Below are positions 10,756-21,049 of a stretch of 64,000 nt of DNA, piece by piece. A model generated the notes under the pieces. The model had not been told where the DNA came from, did not search any database, and was given only the letters and a program-made list of their open reading frames with translations. How positions within the stretch are numbered: position 1 is the stretch's first letter; each line of letters starts with the position of its first letter. The DNA is from Anniella stebbinsi (lineage: Eukaryota > Chordata > Lepidosauria > Squamata > Anniellidae): positions 266,714,562 to 266,778,561 of the forward strand of contig JARDYH010000003.1 of the NCBI GenBank assembly GCA_029215795.1, in the 5' to 3' direction. The position numbers and the translations under genes are program-made.

Positions 10756-11122
10756 TTAGCTTCTTCAGACGACTCTTAGAAGGCAGCCCACAGTGGGATC
10801 TTTGGAGGTTTAACATTCAGCATTTTACAGTTGAGTGCAGATATTCTTATGTGCATGATATAGGCATGCAACATATTAGTCAGTTGTGTTCACTTTTAAT
10901 CAACTGAAAAAGATACTCACTATTAACTGAGAAGATCTTACTTAAAAACACTGCAAATAGCAAGCACCCTCTTAAAAGAGTCAACTAAGACAAAAACCTG
11001 TTATGAAAAACATTTGGTATGGAAGAAAGTATGCTTCTTGTGTCGGAATGGTTATTTTTACCCATATGCAAATCTGATTGATCGTATTAATCAACTAAAC
11101 TCATACAATTAATCAACTAAGA

Positions 11123-11441
11123 TAAGGTGACCATATGAAAAGGAGGACAGGGCTCCTGTACCTTTAACAGTTTCATAAAAAAGGGAATTTCAGCAGGTGT
11201 CATTTGTATGCATGCAGCACCGGGGTGAAATTCCCTCTTCATCACAACAGTTGAAGCTGCAGGAGCCCTGCCCTCTTTTGTATCTGGTCTGGAGGGCATG
11301 GTTCCTGGAACTTAACAGTTGTGATGAAGAGGGAATGTCACCAGGTGCTGCATGCATATAAATGACACCTGCTGAAATTCCCTTTTCTGCGCAACTGTTA
11401 AAGATACAGGAGCCCCGTCCTCCTTTCCATATGGTCACCCT
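11123..11441 (+). mobile_element. Family A hAT-like MITE, copy 3
   Basis: Starts TAAGGTGACCATATGAAAAG and ends TTTCCATATGGTCACCCT. The 8-mer AACTAAGA is exact at 11115-11122 and 11442-11449. The central block CCCTCTTTTGTATCTGGTCT is a decayed internal terminus, as in the other copies. Confidence 0.9.
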
Positions 11442-11449
11442 AACTAAGA

Positions 11450-12094
11450 TTTCTGACAGGCCTAATTTTAAATATTAATAATGCATCTTGACTGCATTCT
11501 ACATTGCAGGGTGCCACGTTTACACAATACAACTGTTAATGTGCATGGGGGGAGAGGGGCCCCTCCCTGCATTCTGGCTAAGATAAGGTTTGACTTGACA
11601 CCGGAGAGACTGCTGATCTCCATGATGAGATAGACCGTGTCATGCAACAGGGGAGATACATAAAAACAACTCGATTTCTTTCAATTAGGGTGTCAAAATT
11701 TCAGCTTTCCATCCGTTGTGGAAGTACCCATCTAATTTTTGAAACCTCTCTAAGCATGTCAGTCATTCAACGAGACCCAAGACTCTTCATCTTAGCCTTG
11801 TATTTTAACAATTTGCCTGGTTGCTATAGGCGACTAGAAATTCCACGCAGGCGAATGGAATGGACTGGCAAAGGAGGCATGGCTTTCTCCATTCATCCTC
11901 CACCTATATGCTTGTCTTCCATGCTTGCTGAGGAGGAAGGGAAACTTGCCTCTCAGTGCTGTTCTTCCCCCATCAGCCTGTTTGGCAAAAGGCAATTTTT
12001 TTCACCAGTCTGACAAGAGGCTGTTAGTCTACACTCCCATGCTGTCTGCGGAGGAGGGGTCTTCCCCTCCATTGCAGCCAGCATTGGAAAACCA
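11450..12094. other. Unassigned sequence
   Basis: No recognised element. A 123-codon frame at 11642-12013 lacks known motifs. Confidence 0.45.
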
Positions 12095-12102
12095 GGCTAC
12101 AA

Positions 12103-12422
12103 TAGGGTGACCAGATAAAATCCAGGTCAGGGCTCATGTAACTTTAACAGTTGTAGAGAAAAGGGGATTTCAGCCAGTGTCATTTGTATGCAATTAGTTC
12201 CTGGTGAAATTCCCTCTTCATCACAACAGTTAAAGGTGCAGGGGCCCTGCCTTCTTTTGTATATGGTCACTCTAGTATAGTGCCTGCACCTTTAACTGTT
12301 GTGATGAAGAGGGAATTTCACCAGGAACTAATTGCATACAAATGACACTGGCTGAAATCCCCTTTTCTCTACAACTGTTAAAGTTACATGAGCCCTGACC
12401 TGGATTTTATCTGGTCAGCCTA
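12103..12422 (+). mobile_element. Family A MITE, copy 4 (subtype with CCAGATAAAATCC ends)
   Basis: A 320-bp element with ends TAGGGTGACCAGATAAAATC and GATTTTATCTGGTCAGCCTA and an exact 8-bp duplication GGCTACAA (12095-12102 and 12423-12430). The terminal 25 bp differ from copies 1-3 (AGATAAAATCCAGG instead of ATATGAAAAGGAGG), while the interior is shared. This subtype also occurs at 40985. The middle TATATGGTCACTCTAGTATA keeps a near-intact internal copy of the terminal sequence. Confidence 0.93.
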
Positions 12423-12431
12423 GGCTACAAA

Positions 12432-12581
12432 GGCCAGATCTACACTGAACAGGATATAGCGGTATCAATGGGCCCCAACAGTTGTCAGTGCACTTCAATA
12501 CCGCTATAAAGCAGTAGTGTGGCTCCTCCCTTTTATATACCGCTTTCATACCGCTATATCCTGCTTGGTGTTGATCTGGCC
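12432..12581 (-). mobile_element. Family B MITE, copy 2 (internally deleted)
   Basis: A 150-bp copy beginning GGCCAGATCTACACTGAACA and ending TTGGTGTTGATCTGGCC, flanked by AAA on both sides (12429-12431 and 12582-12584). It lies in the downstream duplication of the preceding family A element, so it landed after that element. It is opposite in orientation to copy 1 and lacks part of one arm. Confidence 0.8.
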
Positions 12582-12628
12582 AAAGGCCCCTCCTAAAAAT
12601 CCGTATCTTCCATGAAGCCTGTTGAGAT

Positions 12629-12745
12629 CAGGTCGGCAACTTGTGGCCCTCCAGATGTTTTAACCTACAACTCCACCAGCCCTAGCCAGGAGTGCCGATG
12701 TTGATGGATGATAGGAGTTGTAGGCCGAAACAACTGGAGAACCAC
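12629..12745. mobile_element. Family E hairpin repeat
   Basis: ACTTGTGGCCCTCCAGATGTTTTAACCTACAACTCC on the left is mirrored by ATAGGAGTTGTAGGCCGAAACAACTGGAG on the right. Borders are unclear. Confidence 0.65.
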
Positions 12746-13084
12746 ACATTTCACACCTCTGGTTTAGGCCATAGCATACTTCAGGATTGGTGGATCTGCT
12801 TCTGAGATCCACCAACAAGAGCCCAAAATGGAGGCTTCTGTGAACATGCAAATAACGACCAGAGTGTCTTAGAACATGCTCAGCCCAATAATGCGTTTTC
12901 CGGGCCAGAACTCACATCCTTTCACATGCAAATCCACTTCTGGTTTTGTCTTCAAGCTTTCTTTGTTTTAGCACCCTTATCTAGAAAGGGCGAGGTGGGG
13001 GGCATTTTGTTGTTGTTTTTCTTAAATCATTGGGAATCGTAAAGTCATGCCAATCGACTGCAAATCACCCTGATGCCAATTCAC

Positions 13085-13172
13085 AGCAAGTCACCCTGAG
13101 ATCTACCTGGAATTGCTGGGATTGAACCTGGGAGGTTTTCCATGCAAAACATGCGCTTACCACTGAGCTAGG
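13085..13172 (-). mobile_element. tRNA-derived SINE head (remnant)
   Basis: On the minus strand it reads TAGCTCAGTGGTAAGCGCAT then CCAGGTTCAATCCCA. These correspond to the A box and B box of a tRNA-Ala-like pol III promoter, with a TTTTGCATG anticodon-loop region. The adjoining 13030-13085 (ATCTACCTGGAATTGCTGGG) resembles the body of the widespread squamate SINE. It is a dispersed retroposon, not a functional tRNA gene, because it lacks a foldable acceptor stem. Confidence 0.7.
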
Positions 13173-13188
13173 GTAAGATGAAGACTAA

Positions 13189-13435
13189 GGCCAGATCTAC
13201 GCCAAGCAGGATATAGCACCATGAAAGCAGTATATAAAGGCAGGATCTACACTACTGCTTTATAGCGGTATTGAAGAGCACTGACAACTGTTGGGGCCCA
13301 TTGACACATGCCATATACCGCATTCATACCACTGTCATAGTGCTACATACTGCTTGGTGTAGATGTATCATGCACCCCGACAGTTGTCAGTGCACCTCAA
13401 TACCACTATAAATCAGCAGTGTAGGTCCAGATTGA
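13189..13435 (+). mobile_element. Family B MITE, copy 3 (rearranged)
   Basis: Starts GGCCAGATCTACGCCAAGCA after TAA (13186-13188). The normal right end TTGGTGTAGATG at about 13366 is followed by an extra inverted piece of the same family (CCCCGACAGTTGTCAGTGCACCTCAATACC), which matches the interior read backwards. The true right border and duplication are not clear. Confidence 0.75.
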
Positions 13436-13446
13436 GCTTATATATT

Positions 13447-13672
13447 GGCTGAATTCAGACAACACGATAGTAAATGGTGGGGTAATAATCAGCTTTACAG
13501 TTGTTCATCTAGGGGGAACTCACAACAAAACATGGTAATAAATAATCAACTGTGGTGTTGATTAGGATCAGCGCTGAGTTGACTATGGCAGCATTCGGAC
13601 GATACGATAGTCAATACAACTGACGATTGTTTCCCCACCCCCAGTTGCTTATTGTGTCGTCCGAATTCAACC
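13447..13672 (-). mobile_element. Family D MITE, copy 3 (inverted)
   Basis: A 226-bp copy in the opposite orientation to the first two. Ends are GGCTGAATTCAGACAACACG and TGTCGTCCGAATTCAACC, with an exact ATT duplication (13444-13446 and 13673-13675). Confidence 0.87.
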
Positions 13673-13675
13673 ATT

Positions 13676-14984
13676 GAGTGCTTTGGTTCACGTTCTTCCC
13701 TTATCATCCTTACCACTTCCTGCCCTCTTCTCTCTCTCTCTCTCTGTTCCAGAAAGCTCTTTGGGGCTGAAACTGGACTTGTTTCCTTACTCTGCCACTG
13801 GAGACATCAAGAGCCTTGTACTTTGACAGTGTCATTATCAATAACACCACACACTACCGTATGGAGAGCAGCAGGCAGCTTACTTTTTCTCAAGATTTGA
13901 GGGAATTCTCTGTCCACAGCCAGATACGCCTGTCCTCTCCCCTCCCCGTCTCTCTTGAAGAATAACCTGCAGCAGATTAGCAAGGGTGTAATAAGGGCTC
14001 CAAAATGGGGCAAGCATGACACTGAGCCATTATTTTTCAGGCCTGCTGGGAGACGCTGTAGCCATTCAGTGTAGCTTCCCTGGTTTTCAGCTGTTCGTCG
14101 ACAACAATGGCTGAAAAGCTGGGTCCATTCCAACGGTAGACAAGGCCCATATGTTTAGACGCTGGTCCTGGCAGAAAGCCTGAGTAAACAGACTTCACAC
14201 AGGAGAGACCCATTATGGGATGTGCCTTCAGGCCACAACAATATGCCACGGCTACCACCACAACCTCAGGCCTGAAACTAGTAGTCACCACGGCTGTTCC
14301 CTCACCACACACAGAGCGAGGGGAATGAGGGGGTTGTGCAGTTCTGTGTAATTACATTCCTCCTTATTCAACATTGAGTAGTTTCTCTGAAGCTGCCATT
14401 CTGACACAAAGCAAAAGCCTGGATGGAGGTGAGAAGAACCTCAAGCTTAACCCATCTTCAAGAGCCAGCTCGCACGATACACTGATATAGGGTACGTCTT
14501 AAGTACCCATCAAAGTAGAATGGTCCGGATGAGCTGTATACACATCCATGTTTATGAATATGTATACCGCAGGTAAACACTTGTCAGAGAGCTGTGATTG
14601 GCCATGGCCTCCTGTTGAGTACGCATCTAGTGGCGAGCTTGTGTTTGTTTCTGTGAAATGGGCATAATGGCTGTAAGTCTCCGAGTCTTTCTCACCTTCA
14701 GGAATTCAGCACGGGATGTCATAGCGAAGCTATATGAACACATGAATATGCTTATAAATGGTTGGTGAAAAATGGTTTACCCAAAATACTAGCACTCATA
14801 TATAAGCAACAGGAGCTTTTTAGTGGGAGACGGGAAGGAATAGTGGAAAGTCCTAGGGGGGAAAGGATGTGAATAGTTACCATTCACATGAGCCACCTTA
14901 AAACACACTCACCCAAACAAAAACCCACCCAACACCACAAGACAATTGCTAGTACTGGCAAGCCTTTGTAATCAATGCATCTAC
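13676..14984. other. Unassigned sequence
   Basis: A short CT array at about 13728-13746. The rest has no recognisable gene or repeat; frames here are short. Confidence 0.45.
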
Positions 14985-15208
14985 AATCATAGAATCATAG
15001 AATAGTAAAGCTGGAAGGGGCCTATATAAGGCCATCGAGTCCAACCCCCTGCTCAATGCAGGAATCCACCTTAAAGCATCCCTGACAGATGGCTGTCCAG
15101 CTGCCTCTTGAAGGCCTCTAGTGTAGGAGAGCCCACAACCTCCCTAGGTCAGTGGTCCCATTGTCGTATTGCCCTAACAGTCAGGAAGTTTTTGCCCATT
15201 TCTTTTTT
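14985..15208 (-). mobile_element. CR1 LINE 3' end
   Basis: ATCATAGAATCATAGAATAG followed by AGCTGGAAGGGGCC and GAGTCCAACCCCCTGCTCA is the reverse complement of the CR1 3' end, with its (ATTCTATGA)n tail. Coding-strand motifs upstream (AACAGTCAGGAAGTTTTTGCC, about 15175-15196) also match CR1. It is 5' truncated, which is normal for this family. Confidence 0.9.
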
Positions 15209-15369
15209 ATTTTGCTGGCCTTCTCTTTTTCCTTCCTCCCACCCACATCAATGTCAGCTGATATTTGTGCTGTGGCCTTTAAAACACCAATCTACCATTG
15301 AGTTCAGCAACTGGAGGCCCCTCGGTTGCAAACCCAGAGCTAAAGGTAATAGTAATAATAATTGCTGTA

Positions 15370-15397
15370 TTTATTATTATTATTATTATTATTATTA
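15370..15397. repeat. (ATT)n microsatellite
   Basis: About nine ATT units. Confidence 0.95.
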
Positions 15398-15761
15398 GTC
15401 TGTGTCAAGCGAACTTTGTAGAAGGAAGGATGGAGCTACTTACAGTGGCCAGGGCTGGCATCAAGGTAGGTATCGAGGGCCCACAGCTCAATAAAAGTCC
15501 ACTGACGGAAGTCACCTGGAGTTGCCCCTCCTTTTCACCAGTGCAACTTGCTTGTTCACCTGCCTCTTGCTGTGGCCCAGACAATAGTGGTGATGAGCAG
15601 GAGCAGCGGCAGATGCTATGCTTCCTCGCTTGCTCAATCTCTGCCACTCAAGCAACCAAGTGGTAGCAATGATGAGAAAGAGGATGAGGAAGAGGGGCAT
15701 TGAGGGCATCTTAAAGGCTCTCCAAAATCTGATGCCTGTACTGAAAGCAGCCCTCCACCTT

Positions 15762-16162
15762 GGCCCTTTCTACACCTACTTCCGGGATCGTCCCCCAGCA
15801 TACAAACGGAAGAGCGACGTCCCGGAAACAACCATTTTTTTAAAAGAACCAGGAGCCCTCGTCACGCAGCGGAAAAGGTAGGAACCCCCCCCCCCGTTCA
15901 TCCCCACCCCACCCTGCCATCCTGGGGACGATGAAATTGCTTTCCCCCGTCCCCCCCATGGGCACAGAGCCACCCTGCGAGGCTCCGTGCCCATTCTGGG
16001 ATCCAGGATGGCAGGAAAATTGGGATATCTTAGGTTTCTGCTCTCTTGGGGTTTTCCCGGGGTCGTCCCTAGGTCATCCCCAGGATCCCCTGTGCATCAT
16101 TTAGACGCACAGGGACGACCTAGGGACGACCTTGGGATATATCGCTGGGGTAGACATGGTCC
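15762..16162 (+). mobile_element. Family C MITE, copy 1
   Basis: Ends GGCCCTTTCTACACCTACTT and CTGGGGTAGACATGGTCC are a degenerate inverted pair. The subterminal block at 16091-16118 carries the family's hairpin CTGTGCATC-ATTTAGA-CGCACAGG. Flanking CTT/TTG is an imperfect 3-bp duplication. C-run at 15887-15896. No transposase coding. Confidence 0.8.
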
Positions 16163-16850
16163 TTGTCTCTTTTATACACACCTATCTGTTCTCTTTTGCA
16201 ACTCCTGACAACTAAAACAAAGTAAAAACAACAGATCCCTCCGTCTTTCGATGGCATCCAAATAAAATGCAGTTCTGAGAACATGACCCCCTCTCTTTTT
16301 CTGTTCATTCATGAACATGGGATTCAGTGGAGAGAAGCAATGACTTTTTTTAAAAAAAACTAAATCCTGCATTTGGAAGCAAATGGAGGAAAGTGGTTTT
16401 CTCCAGCACTTTATCGCTTATCCTAAGAAGACCCATTGCTGGGATTTTTGTGGAGACACAAAGTATGTCACTTTCTCTATCTCTGGAGCCTTATCAGCAA
16501 GTTGTTTACACTGAGGATTAGTTCTATATCTATGCAGGAAAACGCAGTTCATTCACAACCTCCCCTCCAGAGGCACAAGCAGAAAGCAAAGAAATAAATC
16601 TATTTTGCCCACCCCTAAAAGAGCTCTCTGCTTCATTCACTGTGCTGAGCTGCGTGTTTTAATTCTTGTCTTTCAATGGACTTTGGAACGCTTGGCCAGC
16701 TATCAAGCCAACAGTCATAGCAATGAGGTGGGGGGGGGGGGGGAGGAGAATGGCAGTGGCTAATTGTAAGCTCCTTGGGGCAGACCTCTCGTTTTTGTTG
16801 TTACTCTTTAAAGCACCGTGCATATAGATGGTAGTGGTGATAAATACTAA
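16163..16850. other. Unassigned sequence
   Basis: A poly-G run at about 16730-16742; otherwise no recognisable feature. Confidence 0.5.
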
Positions 16851-16854
16851 TACT

Positions 16855-16995
16855 GCTACTTCTAATATTGTATTTAATTTCATTTGTATCCTGGCATTCC
16901 ACAAAAGAATTGGCACTCAGGGCAGCTAATAATAAAACACAATCTTAATTAAAACACAATATAAAACACAAACTAAAAACACAATAAAATTGTCT
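16855..16995 (-). mobile_element. LINE 3'-end fragment (L2/CR1-like)
   Basis: TTTCATTTGTATCCTGGCAT, GGCAGCTAATAATAAAACAC and the ATAAAACA-rich run fit the reverse complement of a squamate LINE 3' UTR, which typically reads 'tttataccccgcc...aaggcagcttacaataaaac'. Confidence 0.55.
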
Positions 16996-17053
16996 AGAAA
17001 AATAAAGGGAAAATGTTATTATAGAATCCTAATATAGTTATCAAGTTTTAGTG

Positions 17054-17094
17054 TATTATTATTATTATTATTATTATCATCATCATCATCATCT
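17054..17094. repeat. (ATT)n(ATC)n compound microsatellite
   Basis: ATT units switch to CAT units at about 17087. Confidence 0.95.
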
Positions 17095-17274
17095 AGTGTA
17101 AACTTGATAACTATGTAAGGTTAGTTAGGAGTCTGTAACTGTCATTTCTCAAATGGCTTCTATGCCCGTAACAGCCATATGAGAGACATTTATCAATCAA
17201 GGGCTCCTCCTCCCTCCCAGAAGCCATTGCAACAAACTGCCCTGTGAACAGGAGAGGAAAAAGAAGCAGAGGTC

Positions 17275-17404
17275 ATTATCACCACCTCTTTAAACAGTCT
17301 ATCAATTTTATAGTTTATATTATTGTTCTTCCTGCCCTTATGTAAGCCACTCTGCGATTCTTGTCAGCCCGAAGAGCAAAGAATTTTTTTTAAAGCAAAC
17401 AAAT
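17275..17404 (+). mobile_element. LINE 3' end
   Basis: TTATGTAAGCCACTCTGCGATTC followed by AGCAAACAAATAAATGCA matches the plus-strand 3' terminus of a squamate LINE ('gtaagccactctgagattc...aaataaataaa'). Confidence 0.65.
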
Positions 17405-18312
17405 AAATGCAGCTTTCCCCAAAACTGCATTTCCCTCTAAACAGAAAGGACTTCTTTACACAATTTACAGTATAACTGCCGCAAGATGTGGTGATGGCCG
17501 CTACCTTGAACGGCTTTAAAGAGGGGATTAAACCAGTTCATGGAGAATGGGCCTATCAAGTGAAAGCTAATAAACAGACCCTCTGGACCTCAGAAGCAAC
17601 ATAGCCTTGGATTCCAGATGATGGAGGATGCTTAGGCCTTTTCTACACCTCCATGCGTTCCGGGAGGGAGGGGGGAGGATGTCGCGATATCCTGATCACG
17701 ACAGCATCTCCCAGCATACATACGCGGAGAGCAACGTCCGGAGAAGAAGTAGGGATGTCGCAGCTGCCATTTGGGGGGGGGGGGGAAGCGGAGGAGGTGG
17801 TCGCTTGAGAGCGAGGCTCCGCTCCAACAAAAAAGTAAGACAAAACCTTTCCCCCCGAAATCGGCCCCCAAACGGTTGCGAAACTGTTCCACTCCCTCCC
17901 TCCCTCCCTGATGGGCACGGAGCCACACCACGCAGGTCTGTGCCTGTTTCTGGTGCTGTGCTTACTCACGAGTAAGTGGGCAACAGGCAGGACAGGCACC
18001 CACACCTCCCACGGTCTCAGGACAGTCCCGGGACCGCTGGAAGAATCAGATTTTCTCAGGGTTTATTTATCCCTGGGAAAACCCATGCCCGTCCCCCCTG
18101 CCCCCGGGAGTCCCTGTGCATCATTTGGATGCACAGGGAGCACCCAGGGACGACCCCAAGGGGAAAAAGCCAGTGTAGAATCGGCCATAGGTAGAGCCTA
18201 CTGACTTCAAGACCCATTTGTGGGCTTCTCAGGGACAACTGATGGGCCAGGAAGATGCTGCATTGAACCTTTAGCCTCATCCAGCAGGGCTCTTCTTCCT
18301 CTTGTGTTCTTA
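17405..18312 (+). mobile_element. CR1-like LINE 3' end split by a family C MITE
   Basis: The left part (17405-17634) contains ACTTCTTTACACAATTTACA, GATGGCCGCTACCTTGAACG and GGATTAAACCAGTTCATGGA. The right part (18187-18312) contains CATCCAGCAGGGCTCTTCTT and ends TGTTCTTA. These halves form the familiar CR1 3' region when read across the family C insertion at 17635-18186. Confidence 0.75.
17635..18186 (+). mobile_element. Family C MITE, copy 2
   Basis: A 552-bp GC-rich copy with ends GGCCTTTTCTACACCTCCAT and CCAGTGTAGAATCGGCC. Flanking TTA (17632-17634) and ATA (18187-18189) are an imperfect 3-bp duplication. It contains the conserved subterminal hairpin CCCTGTGCATC-ATTTGG-ATGCACAGGG (18111-18137) and the GCTTACTCACGAGTAAG block (17960-17976). 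It interrupts a CR1 3' end, which dates it as younger than that CR1. Confidence 0.87.
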
Positions 18313-19057
18313 CGCTGAGCAAACTGCACTTATGATTAAAGGCACAAAAGTCCTGTCAGAAAACAAAGATGGTGCCCTAAAATATAATGTGGGCAGAAGG
18401 GGAGGCAGTACCAGCAGAAGCAGATCTGATACAAGGGTCAACTTTATGCGTTTATATTTTACAGGATTTCATCCCCAATTCCACCATTCTAAACTGTTTG
18501 TGTATATGAAACACCTGCTAACTTCAACAACATCCACACACTTTCTGGTATCCCAGTTTCCTGACTTCCCAAAACATGAAGTTATACTGGTCTAAAATTG
18601 CTGCATGTGGCGGGGGGGGGATGGAACAGGGGGGCGCGGTGCTTAAAATTTAGCATTTTTTTTTTCCTGATGCAAGAACTCTTGGAAATGTTCTCCCAAC
18701 TACAACTTCAGGTAAATACCTCCCTGTGAGATGATACGGTGTTATAAACACCACTGTGTTCAGACTTTAAGTTTACCACCTCAGAAATAAATATACGAAT
18801 TGGCGTTTCGTTTTATCCCGTAAACCAAGAAAATGGCATTATGGATTATGGGGGCCAGTTCTGATGCTGATGTGGATGCTGGGGAGAATAATGTTTTTTA
18901 AAGTCCGCAAAGGAAATACAAAAAGAAAGCAAAATGACCTCTGAATTGTATTTATTTTCTTTTGATGTTGCTTTTCCTCCCAGGAGCTCAAGACGACATA
19001 TAGAACTTCCCCTTTCCATTTTTATACTCACAACAATCCTCTGCGGTAGGTTAGAGT
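18313..19057. other. Unassigned sequence
   Basis: G-run at about 18611-18618 and T-run at 18657; no recognisable element. Confidence 0.5.
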
Positions 19058-19060
19058 AAA

Positions 19061-19298
19061 GGCTTTATCTACACCAAGCAGAATATTGCTTGCACTATGA
19101 AAGTGTTATGAAAGCGGTATATAAGAGGCGGGAGCCACACGACTGCTTTATAGCAGTATTGAAGTGCACTGACAACTGTTGGGGCCCACTGACACATGCC
19201 ATATACCGCTATATCCTGCTTGGTGCGGCTCCTGCCTTTTATATACCGCTTTCATACCGCTTTCATAGTGCTGTATCCTGCTTGGTGTAGATGAGGCC
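19061..19298 (+). mobile_element. Family B MITE, copy 4
   Basis: A 238-bp copy with ends GGCTTTATCTACACCAAGCA and GGTGTAGATGAGGCC, and an AAA duplication (19058-19060 and 19299-19301). It carries the internal duplicate of the terminal block at about 19208-19225 (TATATCCTGCTTGGTGCGG). Confidence 0.85.
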
Positions 19299-19301
19299 AA
19301 A

Positions 19302-20301
19302 GAGAGAGTGAGGCCACACAGTGAGATTCATGACAACAAGGAAAGCTGAATTCTACAACTTCCATAAATTATGCAAATAGGGCATATTTGTATGAATTTT
19401 TTTGCATAATTTACTCTGATTTTTCTAATCATGACAGGGGCAAGATGCTATATGGGGCACTGAATCCCTTTGCCCATGTTCTAGCCCTATAGGGAAATTC
19501 ACAATTCTCTATAGGGCTAGAAACTTAGCTCTCATTCGTTTTTAAATTTAAGATTTCTAGGACCCCGAATTCTATGCTTTTTCTTTACTTTTGCCCAATT
19601 ACAGCACAGTCGTAACTCTGACTTAGAACCCTTCGTGCATTGATAAAGCCAAGCCAATACAGGGTTGTTATTCTTTGAAATCCAGCAATTGTCAGCCTGG
19701 GAAATCACTCAGGTACAAAGCCCTGAGGGGCTGATGTCAGCTGGACAAATATTTCACCTACACGATCACATGTGAAACCTTTCTGCCCTTTCTGCCAGCT
19801 CACACCCTCTCCACCCCCTTATCTTTCCATCAACACGCATAGAGGTAGCTGTTTTTCAACCTGAAGACTGCACCTTGCCTATGCAAACACGGCCTCCTCA
19901 CCCAGGCAGTGGGTGTGGACTGGCACTTTTGTTGACCTGGGGATCAAGCAGTTACTCGCTGCCCCGGCCACAGAAAGCTGGCTTTCCCATGGAGAGCAAA
20001 GACCTTTACAACGTTTCTCTCTAGCAAAGTTTATACTGTCTTATGAGCAACTCCAGCAGAGAGGTGAGACGGGGGAAATATGGGGCAAACGCAGGGCTGC
20101 AGCTAAGATCTCAAAGGGTAGGCAACACAAGATGGTGGCAGACATTAACAGTTCGATCTGTGATCACACTGGACAATGTTACACATGAATTTGCCTTGCA
20201 CCAAGTTAGACCATTCGTCTGTCTAGCGTAGTGGCTTTTTCTAAGAAAAAAATGTGTCAGTTGCAGAAACCTTAGGACCATTCAAGAGCAAATACCTTTA
20301 C
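19302..20301. other. Mostly unassigned; AT-rich dispersed motif
   Basis: 19355-19435 (AATTATGCAAATAGGGCAT ... TTGCATAATTTACTCTG) resembles stretches at about 34950-35050 and 48565-48660, so it may be one ancient dispersed repeat. Nothing else is recognised. Confidence 0.4.
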
Positions 20302-20304
20302 TAA

Positions 20305-20803
20305 GGCTCTTTCTACGCCTACGGGTGTAGAGGGAGGGAGGGAGGGAGGGACGGGGGACGATCCCAGATGTGCCTGCTTCTAGGATTGTCCCCCTCTTTC
20401 CAAATTTGCAAGCGCGATGTCCCAGGTTCTTCCTGGGCCGTCACGCAGTCGCGCTTCCAATTTTTTTTTTAAGAGGAAGAGAGAGTGCACTTGCGCTCCG
20501 TTGCAAAAGGTATGGGGTTGTTTTAGTATTTCCCCAATATCTGGGCCCCCACCTCCTCTGATGGACATGGCACGGCTCCATACCAGTTTCTGGTGCCTGC
20601 TTACTTGCGATTAAGCGGGCACCAGGCAGGACGGGCGACCACGCCTCCCACGGTCTCGGGATGTTCTCAGGACTGTCGGATCGGGTTTTCCCAGGGATCT
20701 CTTATCCTGGAGGAAATTCATGCCCATCCCCCCGCTCCCGGAAATCTCTGTGCGTCATTGGACACACAGGGTCGACCCAAGGACAATTCTGCAACAAACA
20801 TCC
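20305..20803 (+). mobile_element. Family C MITE, copy 3
   Basis: Starts GGCTCTTTCTACGCCTACGG after TAA (20302-20304) and ends near 20803 before TAA (20804-20806). It has the CTTACTTGCGATTAAGCGGG block (20609-20628) and the hairpin CTGTGCGTC-ATTGGAC-ACACAGG near 20747-20770. Its right end is more decayed than those of copies 2 and 4. Confidence 0.8.
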
Positions 20804-20809
20804 TAACAC

Positions 20810-21047
20810 TCTGCCCTCATCTACACCAAGCAGGATACTGCACTATGAAAGCGGTATGAAAGCAGTATATGAAAGGCAGGAGCCACACCAAGCAGGATAT
20901 AGCAGTATGAAAGTGGTATATGGCATGTGTCAATGGGCCCCAACAGTTGTCAGTGCACTTCAATACCGCAGTATCGTGGCTCCTGCCTTTTATATACCGC
21001 TTTCATACTGCTTTCATAGTGCAATATCCTGCTTGGTGTAGATCAGA
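20810..21047 (+). mobile_element. Family B MITE, copy 5
   Basis: It lies a few bases after a family C copy. Left end CTCATCTACACCAAGCAGG, right end CTGCTTGGTGTAGATCAG. The terminal block is again duplicated internally (ACACCAAGCAGGATATAGC, 20886-20904). The duplication of target DNA cannot be fixed with certainty. Confidence 0.8.
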
Positions 21048-21049
21048 CT

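Noticed and set aside
13085..13172. Functional tRNA-Ala gene
   Set aside because: A and B boxes are visible but the acceptor stem does not pair and it continues into a SINE body.
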